Origin: CALRWV02 sp943371965
Lineage (GTDB): Bacteria; Bacteroidota; JABWAT01
Length of the DNA stretch: 64,000 nt
Reading direction: 5' to 3'
Assembly (NCBI GenBank): GCA_943371965.1
Contig: CALRWV020000011.1
Coordinates: 20,989 to 84,988 of the forward strand
The notes below the pieces were generated by a model, which did no database searches, was not told the origin of the DNA, and was given only the letters and a program-made list of their open reading frames with translations. This document shows, one piece after another, positions 35,650-45,658 of the stretch. The translations under genes were made by a program, and so were the position numbers. The stretch's first letter is position 1, and each line of letters opens with the position of its first letter.

Positions 35650-36888
35650 TTATTTCCTGTAATTGTCTTTATCGATACCTAAGTTGTAAAGTTGCGCAGG
35701 ATTATAAATTTCATTTAATGCTGTTGAGTGTATTAATTTGTACTCGCCAAAACTGTTAAGATCAACAAAGAAAAAGTAAATTCCATTTTGCACATTTGGA
35801 TAATACCAAACTTCATAAGGTTTTGATTCAGAAGACATATTTGAAATATAAATGTCATCGCATTCCCCATATTTTAAAAATATTTTACCCCTATCTGTTT
35901 TGAATCCGGCAATTGACTTCGTTCCATAAACAGAGTTTACTTCTGCAATTCGCATTGTAAAATTATCGAAATTTTCTGATTCATTATTTAACCGGTTTTC
36001 CCAAAATGATATCATAAATTTCCGTTTTGCTTGAATATCTGTTAAATTATCAAACAGATCAATTTCACTTTTTGATGATATATACCGTGCTTTGGAAAAC
36101 AGATCATCCAGTTCTTCATCTGTATAATTTGAAAATAACTCGACATATTCAGATGATACATTCATTTTATTGTTTGTAATATGTTTATTCATATTACCGG
36201 ACAAAATATAAAATTCATTGCTTTCATCAATGGAGATTTTTTCATTATTTCTATAAAACTCTATTTTAATTTTATATTTGCCAGAAGAAAGCTTTGAAGC
36301 TGGAACATCACCCCGATTGTATGTGTAAAAATTATCTTTAATTCGTTTAAAAAATGATATGACAGTATCTGAATTTGCATTTATAAAATAAAGATGATAT
36401 CCAAATCTATCTGACTTGGTGGGTGAAGCAAATTCAGAAAAGAATTCATATGAAAGAGTATCAAAGTCTGGATGAAAACTATTTGACGGAATCAAAACTT
36501 TTCTGTTTGAGTTTAATTTGTATGATAGTATTGGTGAATGAATTATTTGATTCGTTCTCGTAAGTAATTTGGATTCAATTTCTTGTGTAATCAAATTACC
36601 ATTTTCATCAATTGAAACATTCAATAAACTGTCATTTTTTGCTTTTGAAATGCTAAAAGTAAAAACAGCTTCTTTTGTGGAGGGATTTAAAATTCGTTTT
36701 TCATATCCTGATTTGAAAATTAATTCAAGTTGGATTGGTTTGTTATTCGAAGGAGACGTTAAGTAAAAAGAATGAATAGTTGTTGAGTCTGTCCATTCTT
36801 TTTCAATTTGGGAGATTTTAATGGGTTGAGAAAATAAAGGAAAAAAACAGCACAAACAGACAAAAATTAACGTATATGCTCTTCCCAT
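35650..36888 (-). CDS. GWxTD-domain secreted protein (second of a pair)
   Basis: A 412-residue exported protein (MGRAYTLIFVCLCCFFPLFS signal). The middle is beta-rich; the C-terminal GWxTD domain holds AGFKTDRGKIFLKYGECDD (about residue 328) and WYYPNVQNGIYFFFVD. The motif is GFKTD here, with Phe replacing Trp. It overlaps the end of its upstream paralogue by 22 bases, with AGGA before its ATG. GWxTD proteins occur in FCB and Acidobacteria-type genomes; their molecular role is not established. Confidence 0.82.
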   Translation of the reverse strand: MGRAYTLIFVCLCCFFPLFSQPIKISQIEKEWTDSTTIHSFYLTSPSNNKPIQLELIFKSGYEKRILNPSTKEAVFTFSISKAKNDSLLNVSIDENGNLITQEIESKLLTRTNQIIHSPILSYKLNSNRKVLIPSNSFHPDFDTLSYEFFSEFASPTKSDRFGYHLYFINANSDTVISFFKRIKDNFYTYNRGDVPASKLSSGKYKIKIEFYRNNEKISIDESNEFYILSGNMNKHITNNKMNVSSEYVELFSNYTDEELDDLFSKARYISSKSEIDLFDNLTDIQAKRKFMISFWENRLNNESENFDNFTMRIAEVNSVYGTKSIAGFKTDRGKIFLKYGECDDIYISNMSSESKPYEVWYYPNVQNGIYFFFVDLNSFGEYKLIHSTALNEIYNPAQLYNLGIDKDNYRK

Positions 36889-38165
36889 TTTTCGTCCTTT
36901 AATTCACCTCTCTTTGTAGAGTGCATTAATTCGAAATTACCAGTTCCATTTCTATCAACAAAAATAAAGTAAATTCCGCCTTCAATTGAATCATAATTCC
37001 ATTTCAAATATGGTTTGGATTCATCGTTACTGGTTTGGATTTCAACGTCACTTGGTTCTCCATAAATAATAAATACCCTTCCTCTATCTGTCTTCCAGCC
37101 CTCATTAAACGTTGTTGAATACTTCTCATTACATATTTCAATTTTTTTCAAATACTCATAATATGCATAAAGTACGTTTTCATTTGTACTTCTATTTACC
37201 CAAAATCGATATAGGAAAAGAGATTTATCTGAAGTTGATTTTAAAGAATTGAATAAATTTATTTCCTGTGTTGTTGCAATATATTTTGCTTTGTTGAATT
37301 CGTTGTATATTTCATTTTGGTTTAAATTTGAAAATACATTTTCATTATTTCTGTTTTTCTCTGCAGATAATTCTTTTCCACCTATATATACAATAGTTGA
37401 ATGTTCATCTTTTAAACCTTTTTTGTCAGAATACTCAACTCTAAATATATACTTCCCTGGATCAAAAGATTGAATCTGAATTATTCCAACTTCAGGTTGA
37501 ATTTTATTTAAATACAGTTTGTCTTTTTTTAGTGACCAAACAATTTTTTTTTCATTATTTAAGTTTTGACTTAATGTTAAATTCAGGAAAACAGAATCTT
37601 TATTGCCGGGATATATTTCGAAGTAATAAAAAATTTGAGAGGTTTGATTATCATAAAATGATTGAACATTTGGCATTAATTCAAAACCATTTTTAAAGAA
37701 TATATTTTCCCGCAGATTTGATTTTTCTATTTTTTGACATAATTCAATATCTGATACATTATTTATTTTTTCTGAAACTGTTACTTTTATGGTTTGTATT
37801 TCTTTTAATACTGATTTATTTGCATCCAAGGCAGAACAAATAATATTGTAGTCACCTTCAATTAAATGAATCAATATTAAGTCAACGAATGATTCTTGTT
37901 TCCCAATAAGCAAAGAATCACAATTATAAATTTGATTATAATTGATTATTCCATTTTTATCTTTGATCGTAAACAGGATAAAATGAGTTTCAACAAATTC
38001 TTGTTTTATTGGTTTTGGTGAAAACATCAAATAAATTTCGGAATAAACATTATTTGATGATTGCTTGAAATTTTTTATATCAGCACTGAAATAGTTTTTT
38101 TTCAAGACCTGGGTTTGAGCTGTATTTGACAGAATAAAAAGTAACAGGAGGATTAAATATTTCAT
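36867..38165 (-). CDS. GWxTD-domain secreted protein (first of a pair)
   Basis: A 432-residue exported protein with signal MKYLILLLLFILSNTAQTQ and a beta-rich middle. The C-terminal domain has the full motif GWKTDRGRVFIIYGEPSD (about residue 356), then YLKWNYDSIEGGIYFIFVDR and FELMHSTKRGEL. It is paralogous to the following gene over the last 130 residues (ELFSN/NLNQNE, then the RFWVNR/SFWENR block). A bidirectional hairpin lies just upstream, so it is probably expressed separately from the barrel/TonB operon, though no promoter is obvious. Confidence 0.85.
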   Translation of the reverse strand: MKYLILLLLFILSNTAQTQVLKKNYFSADIKNFKQSSNNVYSEIYLMFSPKPIKQEFVETHFILFTIKDKNGIINYNQIYNCDSLLIGKQESFVDLILIHLIEGDYNIICSALDANKSVLKEIQTIKVTVSEKINNVSDIELCQKIEKSNLRENIFFKNGFELMPNVQSFYDNQTSQIFYYFEIYPGNKDSVFLNLTLSQNLNNEKKIVWSLKKDKLYLNKIQPEVGIIQIQSFDPGKYIFRVEYSDKKGLKDEHSTIVYIGGKELSAEKNRNNENVFSNLNQNEIYNEFNKAKYIATTQEINLFNSLKSTSDKSLFLYRFWVNRSTNENVLYAYYEYLKKIEICNEKYSTTFNEGWKTDRGRVFIIYGEPSDVEIQTSNDESKPYLKWNYDSIEGGIYFIFVDRNGTGNFELMHSTKRGELKDEKWEEHIR

Positions 38166-38176
38166 TTTTGCAATTC

Positions 38177-38215
38177 AAAAAAAAAGGGTAACACATTTAA
38201 GTGCTACCCTTTTTT
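38177..38215. terminator. Strong bidirectional intrinsic terminator
   Basis: GGGTAACAC (38186-38194) pairs with GTGCTACCC (38201-38209), one mismatch, 6-base loop. A nine-A run flanks one side (a T-run on the minus strand) and six T the other. It closes the TonB receptor/PorV-like operon. Confidence 0.88.
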
Positions 38216-38231
38216 CTGCTTTATATTTTAT

Positions 38232-39266
38232 TTACAAACCAAAGGACATACCAATAGAATGGATACCATCAAAATATTGAACGCTTCTATATGCATAATC
38301 GAAATTAAATTTCAAGAAGCCTAAATCATATTTAAAACCGGCACCAAATGCTGATCCCCATAGGTTATAGTTTGTTGCCTCATCTGGTGTAGCCAAATAA
38401 GACCCTCTAACAAAAAACATATCTGAAAATCCATATTCAATTGATCCTCTATATGTATCATTGCTTGTGTTGTTACTTTCAAACAACCCGCTAAAAAGTA
38501 AATTTTGTTGATCATCTACAGAAAAATTGTAGGACAAACTCATTTGAAAATTAGAAGGCAGTTCATAACTCGCAGCATCAATGGCATATAATTGCTCACC
38601 GCGTAAAGTTCCAGTTGCTGTAGCTTTTTTCAACAAATCTGACCCGTTATATTTCATACTTGGTCCAAGATTTTTAAGCACAACACCAAATCCCAATCCG
38701 TTAATATTACCAAGATTTGAATATTGGATACCAGCATCAAGACTTACTCCGGTAGCATTAGTTCTGACAATTGATTCACTGATTATGTTAAAGTTAACAC
38801 CGACACGAATTCTATCAGTTAGCAAATTTGCATAACCAACAGATGTAGTTATAAATGAAGGCGAGTAAGTTTCACCTGTTCCATCTGGTGCACCAGTTGT
38901 TGTAACAGGAATATCACCAAAATCCAACGATTTAAGTGAAAACGAAAATGTACCCACATCTCCAAATGAACTTGCAATTGCCAAATAATTTACACCAATA
39001 TCAGCAATTGTTTTAGATGTATATACGGTTGCTTCAACACCGGAACTTAGCAGACTTAATCCAGCAGGATTCCAATAAAATGCTTCAATTCCTTTAACAT
39101 TTGAGATATCTGACCCGGAAAGAGCAATCATTCTTGCTCCTACTGGAATCAACAGTTCTTGGGCACCAGCAGTACCCGCTTTTTTATTGTCAGCTGCTTG
39201 AATTCCTGTACTGATTACAGCTAAAGCAACCACAAATAATGCTTTTATTTTATTAAATTTTTTCAT
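38232..39266 (-). CDS. PorV/PorQ-family outer membrane protein
   Basis: A 344-residue barrel of the PorV/PorQ (FadL-related) family. After a signal peptide (about 1-24, IQAADN) comes the family start AGAQELLIPVGARMIALSGS, then FYWNPAGLSLL and many amphipathic strands, ending in a C-terminal HSIGMSFGL. PorV is a shuttle subunit of the type IX secretion system in relatives; here it directly follows a T9SS-sorted protein, which supports a secretion role, although a transport or barrel-only role is possible. Good Shine-Dalgarno (AAGGAG). Confidence 0.87.
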   Translation of the reverse strand: MKKFNKIKALFVVALAVISTGIQAADNKKAGTAGAQELLIPVGARMIALSGSDISNVKGIEAFYWNPAGLSLLSSGVEATVYTSKTIADIGVNYLAIASSFGDVGTFSFSLKSLDFGDIPVTTTGAPDGTGETYSPSFITTSVGYANLLTDRIRVGVNFNIISESIVRTNATGVSLDAGIQYSNLGNINGLGFGVVLKNLGPSMKYNGSDLLKKATATGTLRGEQLYAIDAASYELPSNFQMSLSYNFSVDDQQNLLFSGLFESNNTSNDTYRGSIEYGFSDMFFVRGSYLATPDEATNYNLWGSAFGAGFKYDLGFLKFNFDYAYRSVQYFDGIHSIGMSFGL

Positions 39267-39292
39267 TTTTAAACTCCTTTTATGTTAGCGAA

Positions 39293-42200
39293 TCAGATTT
39301 TATCCAAATACTGGTTAGCCTGAATAACTGAGACTTTCAATATTTTTGTTCCGCTATCAGTTTCTACATAAGCTACGTAAACACCTGAAGCAACTGGTAA
39401 ACCTGACTTATTAACAAGATTCCAGTCAGCATACGGTGAATTAGTATCCTTAACAATTTCATTTACAAACTGCCCGGAAATTGTAAATATTTTAATATTT
39501 GCTTTTTTCGGTAAATGAGTAAATGTTACTCGAGTATTATAACGGTCACGCTCTAAATTGGAAACGCCGAAGTAAGGATTAGGATATACATTGATATCTT
39601 TTAAACTAGCCTTCAGACTTGAAGCATCACCTTTTGTAACACTTGTTGTATTAAATGTGTAAGTATCTATCAGTTGAATTGGAATAGTAGCATTAATGTT
39701 AAATACATCACCTGCAGCATATTCTTTTGTTCCACGTTGGGTCATCCAAAGTGCATACAATGCATCAATATTACCAGCACCTAAATTTCCTAAAATTGCA
39801 CCGCTTGTGTAATCAAAGTGTTTGGTGCCACTTATATCTGGAGTGTCGCCATCATTTGTGCTGTTTAAAATGTACAAATACTCTCTTGCAGCATTAGAAG
39901 CTCTTGGCGCCCAAATTGAATCATTTCCTGCATTTCCATTTTGCTCAACAAATGCAAAATTCAATTTGCGTTTATTTGCAGGATCTGTTACATCCCAAAT
40001 AATAAATGGTTGTTTGAAATAACCTTGATATCCGTAGTTTGGTACAGCACCTCTTTTATACATATAGCCAAAACTTCCTCCAGCTGGAACTGGTTTTGTT
40101 TTTGGACCAAGAAATTCAATTTGAACAGCTCTATCTATTTTATATCCTGGTATGTTACTTCCTTGAAAGTTCATAGCTATATCAACACCACCACCAAATT
40201 GTGCACCACCCCAATTAACACCGCTAAAGTTTCTTCCTTTACCTGGATTATCTTGGACTGAAGCAATTTCTGACCCGATAATATAACCAGGTACACCAGA
40301 TACTTTATACTGTATACCATCTACAATTGGACTCGACTCTTCATCTGCCCAATAGGAAGAACCAGTAAATCTTACAATATTTGATGTTTTGTCAGTTACT
40401 TTCCATAATAATGAAGGTAAGTGCAATGTAGTATCAGGAGTAATTCCATCTGAATATTCAACATCTGAGTATCCGTTTGCAATAAAACCAACTTCGTATT
40501 GATGCCCAGTCAGCACTGTAGGGTCAACAACAGTTCCGGTTATTGTTGCATTGGCAATTGGATTACCAGCGTGAACAGGAACCAACGCATCACCAACACT
40601 ATTATTCAATACAACTCCAGGATCTGAAGTCCTAGGATATAGTGTTAATATTTGTGGTTTTGTTTCCAATGTTTTAGGAACGACGTCATTAGTATTAACT
40701 GCATAAGCTGTTACTGCAAAATAATAAGGAGCGTTATTAACCAAATTTTGACCGGAATATGAATCATTGGTAATTTCTAAATGTCTTGTCGTACCTCCAG
40801 TTGAAGGACCATTATCTCCTCCGAACTGAACAGGTCGTTCAATAACAAATCCTGATTTTTCATCAAAATCTTTATCAGTTACTATGGTTATCCCATTATA
40901 CAAGTCAAAAGTTCCGATTTTTTTCTTATCGCTACCAGTAATACCAGAATATTGATAAACATTGTAACCTTCGAATTTCCAACCCTTACTATTCCAGTTT
41001 TCGGATAAGTTCTGATAAGAATTCTCATTATTCCAATATAAATTGAGAGCACCTGAAAGTTCTGAAACTGCTACGACTGGTGTAGGTGGGGGTGATGGAA
41101 GATTAAAATTAAGATCAAACGCCGCTTGAGCTATTTCATCGTAATATTTTAACAGAGCCAACGAACCATATCTAGAAGTCGCACGAGCTACTATTGTTCC
41201 AACTACTACTTCTTGAGTATCTCCTGGAAGCATAGTAAATGGTCCGGAATTCATAAGTAAACGTCTGTCACCAGGAGGTGCTAAAGGAGGTCCGTCTGTC
41301 CAACCTTCACCTGTTATAGGATCACCGGAAAGAATAATTTTTGTAGGCAAGCCAGATTTTAAATCAATAAACGGATTTCCTGTTCCATTAAGACCATTTT
41401 GATAGTTGTACATTTCAACAAATCCAGTACCCAATGGAGGATCAGTATAATTAGCATTACCATTGATATAAAAGACAAATGAAGAAAGGTTTAAATTCTT
41501 CTTCCCATATATCCATTTCCCTTCTGATAAACCGCTATCACTTGGGCTAGCTGGAACAAGTGGTCCTTGAAAGAAATCATAACCAGCTGCAGGTGGCCCA
41601 CCTACTTTGGTATCATTATAAATAGCATCCTGATCTCTTCCATTATATACGTAACCAAGGGAAGCAACGGAGTCTACACCCACATAATCATCATTTCCAT
41701 CCCCTAAATCCGGATCTGACCATTGAGAAACGATCATATTAAAAATGGTATCAGGTGACATATTAATAATTTTAACGCGTGTAAAAAGCATATTTCCCAA
41801 CGGACCATCTTGTTTGAAACCAAAAGTTAATTTTTGAATTTCCAATCCAAAAGGCTGTGAACCATATAATGCAGCTGTTTTCGCTTTATCTAGATCATTT
41901 GAAACAAACCACAATGCCTGATCTCCATAGACAAATGGATTATCAATGGCTGGATTGTATACACCATCATGATCAATATCATTAAAAGGTGCACCATCAG
42001 CAGCTGGCCAATTATTGAAATCTGTTATCATTTTATCTACATCTGCTCGTGTATAGCCCAATGCAGCTAACTCATCCGTACTTTTTAGATTATATGTTGC
42101 ATAGTCTTTATCAACTTTATAAACACGATATTTTGTTAAAGTCCGGTCGTCAGCTACCAGACTGTCTGTCTTCCCAGTACTGGTTCTTAAAACATATTTC

Positions 42201-42565
42201 AATTTTCCTGCAGTTAGGCCATTACGGTAAGTATTACCTCCAACCTTTGTGCCCAGTAATCCTGTAGCTTTATTTCTTACTTGTCCACCCCAAACGATTC
42301 CATCTTCGTAGATGGCTGTTTGTGAACCGCCATTTGGAAAATATAAGCCTGACCCCCCAGTAAAAGGATCAAAAGCAGAATTTCCATTATTTGAAAGCCA
42401 ACTTCTTAATCTGTTGCCATCAAAAGTTTTAAAATCATTGTCTGTTTGTGTTTTTGAAACAGACTTATCACCATTTTTTGTTCCTTTTGTTTCACCGGCA
42501 TTGGCGAGTAAGGAAACAGAAATTAAGGTTAACGTTAATATTTTTTTATACATTTTTAATCTCAT
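39293..42565 (-). CDS. Large surface protein with T9SS C-terminal sorting domain
   Basis: A 1090-residue secreted protein. Signal peptide at about 5-24 (ILTLTLISVSLLANAG). The body is rich in Asn, Gly, Asp and aromatic residues and includes a DIDHDGVYNPAIDNP calcium-binding-like loop and fibronectin-like strands (for example PVVAVSELSGALNLYWN). The last 95 residues are a type A T9SS sorting domain: INVYPNPYFG, then IKIFTISGQFV, and VASGVYVAYVETDSG. GGAG lies eight bases before the first ATG, supporting that start over the Met four codons on. The ligand or activity is unknown. Confidence 0.85.
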   Translation of the reverse strand: MRLKMYKKILTLTLISVSLLANAGETKGTKNGDKSVSKTQTDNDFKTFDGNRLRSWLSNNGNSAFDPFTGGSGLYFPNGGSQTAIYEDGIVWGGQVRNKATGLLGTKVGGNTYRNGLTAGKLKYVLRTSTGKTDSLVADDRTLTKYRVYKVDKDYATYNLKSTDELAALGYTRADVDKMITDFNNWPAADGAPFNDIDHDGVYNPAIDNPFVYGDQALWFVSNDLDKAKTAALYGSQPFGLEIQKLTFGFKQDGPLGNMLFTRVKIINMSPDTIFNMIVSQWSDPDLGDGNDDYVGVDSVASLGYVYNGRDQDAIYNDTKVGGPPAAGYDFFQGPLVPASPSDSGLSEGKWIYGKKNLNLSSFVFYINGNANYTDPPLGTGFVEMYNYQNGLNGTGNPFIDLKSGLPTKIILSGDPITGEGWTDGPPLAPPGDRRLLMNSGPFTMLPGDTQEVVVGTIVARATSRYGSLALLKYYDEIAQAAFDLNFNLPSPPPTPVVAVSELSGALNLYWNNENSYQNLSENWNSKGWKFEGYNVYQYSGITGSDKKKIGTFDLYNGITIVTDKDFDEKSGFVIERPVQFGGDNGPSTGGTTRHLEITNDSYSGQNLVNNAPYYFAVTAYAVNTNDVVPKTLETKPQILTLYPRTSDPGVVLNNSVGDALVPVHAGNPIANATITGTVVDPTVLTGHQYEVGFIANGYSDVEYSDGITPDTTLHLPSLLWKVTDKTSNIVRFTGSSYWADEESSPIVDGIQYKVSGVPGYIIGSEIASVQDNPGKGRNFSGVNWGGAQFGGGVDIAMNFQGSNIPGYKIDRAVQIEFLGPKTKPVPAGGSFGYMYKRGAVPNYGYQGYFKQPFIIWDVTDPANKRKLNFAFVEQNGNAGNDSIWAPRASNAAREYLYILNSTNDGDTPDISGTKHFDYTSGAILGNLGAGNIDALYALWMTQRGTKEYAAGDVFNINATIPIQLIDTYTFNTTSVTKGDASSLKASLKDINVYPNPYFGVSNLERDRYNTRVTFTHLPKKANIKIFTISGQFVNEIVKDTNSPYADWNLVNKSGLPVASGVYVAYVETDSGTKILKVSVIQANQYLDKI

Positions 42566-42586
42566 GATAAAAACTCCAGGTTAAAA

Positions 42587-45457
42587 TCAAAAATCTAGTT
42601 TTACACCAAAACGTACTTGACGTGGTGCACTGTAAAAACCAGGATTATTACTATTGGTCATTGCATTATACACTTCTTCGTATTTTGCACCATTATTTAT
42701 TGTTGCAGTTTTACCTTCGTCAGTTGTAAGGTAACCATCATTTGATGCTGTTCCTGTTTGAATAAATACATTAGTTGTATTTTTAGTATTCAATAAGTTA
42801 ACAACCCAAACATATAAATTTAAATTAAAATCTGATATTTTAATTGATTTATCCATTTTCATATCAAGCTGATAATTCCAAGGGGTATATGAAGCATTTA
42901 TCGCTTCAGTAGGGACTCTTCCATTTCCGTAACCATCTACTTTTGTAAAAGGTGTTCCTGAATTGAAAGTCGAAAGCAAATTAATTCCAAAGTTTTCTAA
43001 AATACGAATACCAGCAATATCTGGTCCATCATTGGAAGCAAATCTGTAATCCACTTCAATTGATCCTCTATGTCTCTGATCAAAATCCAATGACTGTTGA
43101 TATTGAGGATAGTAAGGTAAAGTTCCTACTGCTTGCCAAATTGTTCTAAATGAAGTAGAAGGATTAGATCCTGTACCTCTGGAATTTGAATAAGTATAAC
43201 TAATATTGGAAGATACACGGTTTGTTCTTCTAACTGTCATTTTCATTGCTATCCCAGATGATGTTGAAAAATCACCATTAACCCAACGATAATATGCTGG
43301 CACTGATGCTGCTTGTCTCAATTGCACCTGATCCTGAATATCTTTGTAAAAAGCAGTTATATCAAATGAAGCATTTTCTGTTACTTGTTGTTCAAAGCCA
43401 ACTTCATATGATGTCGTCTTTTCAGGTTTTAAATTAACACCAACTGGCGTTTGAAATGCATTTCCACCATTAACATAATCTGAAATTCGTTGATAACCAA
43501 CAAATGTATCTCTCAGACGCGATTGGGAAACATATTTTCCAAACTGTGAATGAAATTTTGTTTTATCAGTTACTGGAAATGAAAAACCTAATCTTGGCGA
43601 AATGTAAGATAATGGTTTCGTTTCAGAAATATCTGACAAACTAATTACTTGACCTTTATTAGGATCACTTGTAAAATTAACAGAATCTTCTCTTAAAACG
43701 TATCCCTTTGTATCATATCTATCATATCGAATACTGGCGTTTATTACCAGATCTTGATATTCTGCTTTTTCTTTAAAATAAATACCCAAATTATTAGGAG
43801 TCTTAGGTCCGCCATCAGCAATTCCTGTTCCGTTAACTTCCTTACCAAACATATCATAACCATAAATGTCTGATCTTGTAAGAGAAGCTAATTGATCTGA
43901 ATTAGTAATGCCATCAACTTTTGTAAAGTTGTACATCTGGAAAGAGTTTCCGTTCACTAACCGTCTGATTGAATAAGATTTGAATTCAAACCCTGCTTTT
44001 AATTCGTGAACTCTACCAAGTTGTTTTGTAAAATCACCAGCTACGGCAAAAACTGATTGGCTACGTTTTTCATATCCAGCAGTTGGTGTACCTGGCTTGG
44101 TAAATGAAAAAGTTCCAAACACGTTATATGCAGATTGCAATTTTGATCGTCCACTAACAACATCTACACCGGTATTTTGTGGTTGATTCGGATCACCATA
44201 CTTAGAAATATCATCTTTGAAATAAGGATCATATGATGTAAAATAATCATTAAAAAATGATCCTGTTACAGTGTAGTACATTGTTGGATCAATTGAATGA
44301 GTAAACTTTATAGCATGTGTTTGTGTTAAATTTTCAAAGTCGGCAGTTCTTCCTTGATTTAAAATTGCACCTAATCCAAGAGGTCCATTTTTACCGGTAC
44401 TGTAATTAGTAGTATTTGTGTATCTAATGGTAAATGGATTAAAATTAGCATTAATATTTCCATTAAAAGTATAGGATTTAAAATCAGCTTCTAATCTCTT
44501 GTTTGCTGGGTAAGATAAATCAATGGTTGTTGGATCACCATTTGCAAGCGTAGTTGGAACATTTTTGATATCAAGACCGTCCCAGAATTGAGCTGGACTT
44601 TCTTGACTTAAAAATCTGCCTAGGGCAAAAAAAGTAAAGTTTTCCATTAAAGGCAGAGGACCAGAAATACTTCCTACTGCTTCATTATATCCAGTTGATA
44701 CTCCACCAAAAGTACCTTTGTCAGCTGAAAATCCATCAGAGATATACTCTCCACTAAACTTGTAGTTACTTCCGCCAGTTTTCATGGAAGTAGAAACAAC
44801 ACCACCATTTGCTCCGCCGTATTCAGCATCCATACCACCGGATTGAAATTGTAACTCTTCAACAGCATTTGTTACCAACCCACCATTGGTGGAACCACCA
44901 AAAAGAGGATCACTTGTACTTACACCATCGACAAGAAAGTTAGTTTGATCACCTCTACTGCCACGTACGAAAATATTTCCGCCAATACTAACAGCTCCAC
45001 TTTGAAGTGCAACAATATTATTTATCCCTCTTACAGGAAGATTCGATATTTGATCTGCTGTTACAATACTAGTAGAATTTGTAGCATTTGGGTTAATTAA
45101 TGGTCTATCAGCCACAACCTCAACAGTTTCAAGTTCTTTATCTGTTGATGACAACTTAAAGTTAACAGTTCTTGTTAATCCACCGTTAACTGTTATATTA
45201 CTGATCGCTTGATCAGAATATCCTAAATAACGGGCCTTAACTGTATAAGTACCGGGGGCAACATTTAGGATAACATATTCACCATTTTCATTGGTTGCAG
45301 CACCGAATGTAGTGCCTTCAATGATAACGTTGGCTAAAGCTAACGCTTCGCCTGTTTTACTGTCGGATACTTTACCTGCAATTTTACCTGATTGCGCAAA
45401 TAACGCAGCAGGAATAAGAATTGCTGATAAGAGTAATCCTAATAACTTCTTAGTCAT
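42587..45457 (-). CDS. TonB-dependent receptor with carboxypeptidase-regulatory N-domain
   Basis: A 956-residue outer-membrane receptor for active uptake or export-linked binding. Signal peptide ends near 21 (LFAQ). A carboxypeptidase D regulatory-like beta domain (about 25-110, GKIAGKVSDSKTGEALALA and GTYTVKARYLGYSD) precedes a plug (about 125-235, INNIVALQSGAVSIGGNIFVRG) and a 22-strand barrel ending in the aromatic VRFGVKLDF. It resembles SusC-type receptors but no SusD partner is adjacent. Strong GGAGGAAG Shine-Dalgarno. It is the first gene of the operon with the T9SS protein and PorV-like barrel. Confidence 0.92.
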   Translation of the reverse strand: MTKKLLGLLLSAILIPAALFAQSGKIAGKVSDSKTGEALALANVIIEGTTFGAATNENGEYVILNVAPGTYTVKARYLGYSDQAISNITVNGGLTRTVNFKLSSTDKELETVEVVADRPLINPNATNSTSIVTADQISNLPVRGINNIVALQSGAVSIGGNIFVRGSRGDQTNFLVDGVSTSDPLFGGSTNGGLVTNAVEELQFQSGGMDAEYGGANGGVVSTSMKTGGSNYKFSGEYISDGFSADKGTFGGVSTGYNEAVGSISGPLPLMENFTFFALGRFLSQESPAQFWDGLDIKNVPTTLANGDPTTIDLSYPANKRLEADFKSYTFNGNINANFNPFTIRYTNTTNYSTGKNGPLGLGAILNQGRTADFENLTQTHAIKFTHSIDPTMYYTVTGSFFNDYFTSYDPYFKDDISKYGDPNQPQNTGVDVVSGRSKLQSAYNVFGTFSFTKPGTPTAGYEKRSQSVFAVAGDFTKQLGRVHELKAGFEFKSYSIRRLVNGNSFQMYNFTKVDGITNSDQLASLTRSDIYGYDMFGKEVNGTGIADGGPKTPNNLGIYFKEKAEYQDLVINASIRYDRYDTKGYVLREDSVNFTSDPNKGQVISLSDISETKPLSYISPRLGFSFPVTDKTKFHSQFGKYVSQSRLRDTFVGYQRISDYVNGGNAFQTPVGVNLKPEKTTSYEVGFEQQVTENASFDITAFYKDIQDQVQLRQAASVPAYYRWVNGDFSTSSGIAMKMTVRRTNRVSSNISYTYSNSRGTGSNPSTSFRTIWQAVGTLPYYPQYQQSLDFDQRHRGSIEVDYRFASNDGPDIAGIRILENFGINLLSTFNSGTPFTKVDGYGNGRVPTEAINASYTPWNYQLDMKMDKSIKISDFNLNLYVWVVNLLNTKNTTNVFIQTGTASNDGYLTTDEGKTATINNGAKYEEVYNAMTNSNNPGFYSAPRQVRFGVKLDF

Positions 45458-45534
45458 GATTTACTTCCTCCAAATAAATAAATAGTCATGAATGGTAGGT
45501 GACTTTATGCCACTTTCTTTTCATCATTTTAATC

Positions 45535-45560
45535 GTATATGCTGATAAATCAACATATAC
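45535..45560 (-). promoter_or_regulatory. Leader hairpin of the TonB-receptor operon
   Basis: GTATATG (45535-45541) and CATATAC (45554-45560) flank TGAT and ATCA with a two-base centre. The transcript can form an 11-bp stem plus one G-U pair. It lies in the predicted leader about 80 bases before the start codon, with no T-run, so it is not a terminator. It could bind a protein or stabilise the mRNA. Confidence 0.6.
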
Positions 45561-45610
45561 TGTATACTTCGTTAGCATAGATTAAATTTATGTTAACTCT
45601 GTATTTACGG

Positions 45611-45641
45611 TAAATTTAAGTGCACTTGTGATTTTTGTCAA
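45611..45641 (-). promoter_or_regulatory. Promoter of the TonB-receptor operon
   Basis: On the minus strand: TTG (complement of 45639-45641), 20 bases, TAAATTTA (complement of 45611-45618). This fits TTG-N20-TAnnTTTG except for the last base. The same stretch also reads TTGACA-N17-TAAATT, a sigma-70-like match. It would give a leader of about 150 nt. Confidence 0.7.
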
Positions 45642-45658
45642 GTTTTTCTGTAACCTAT

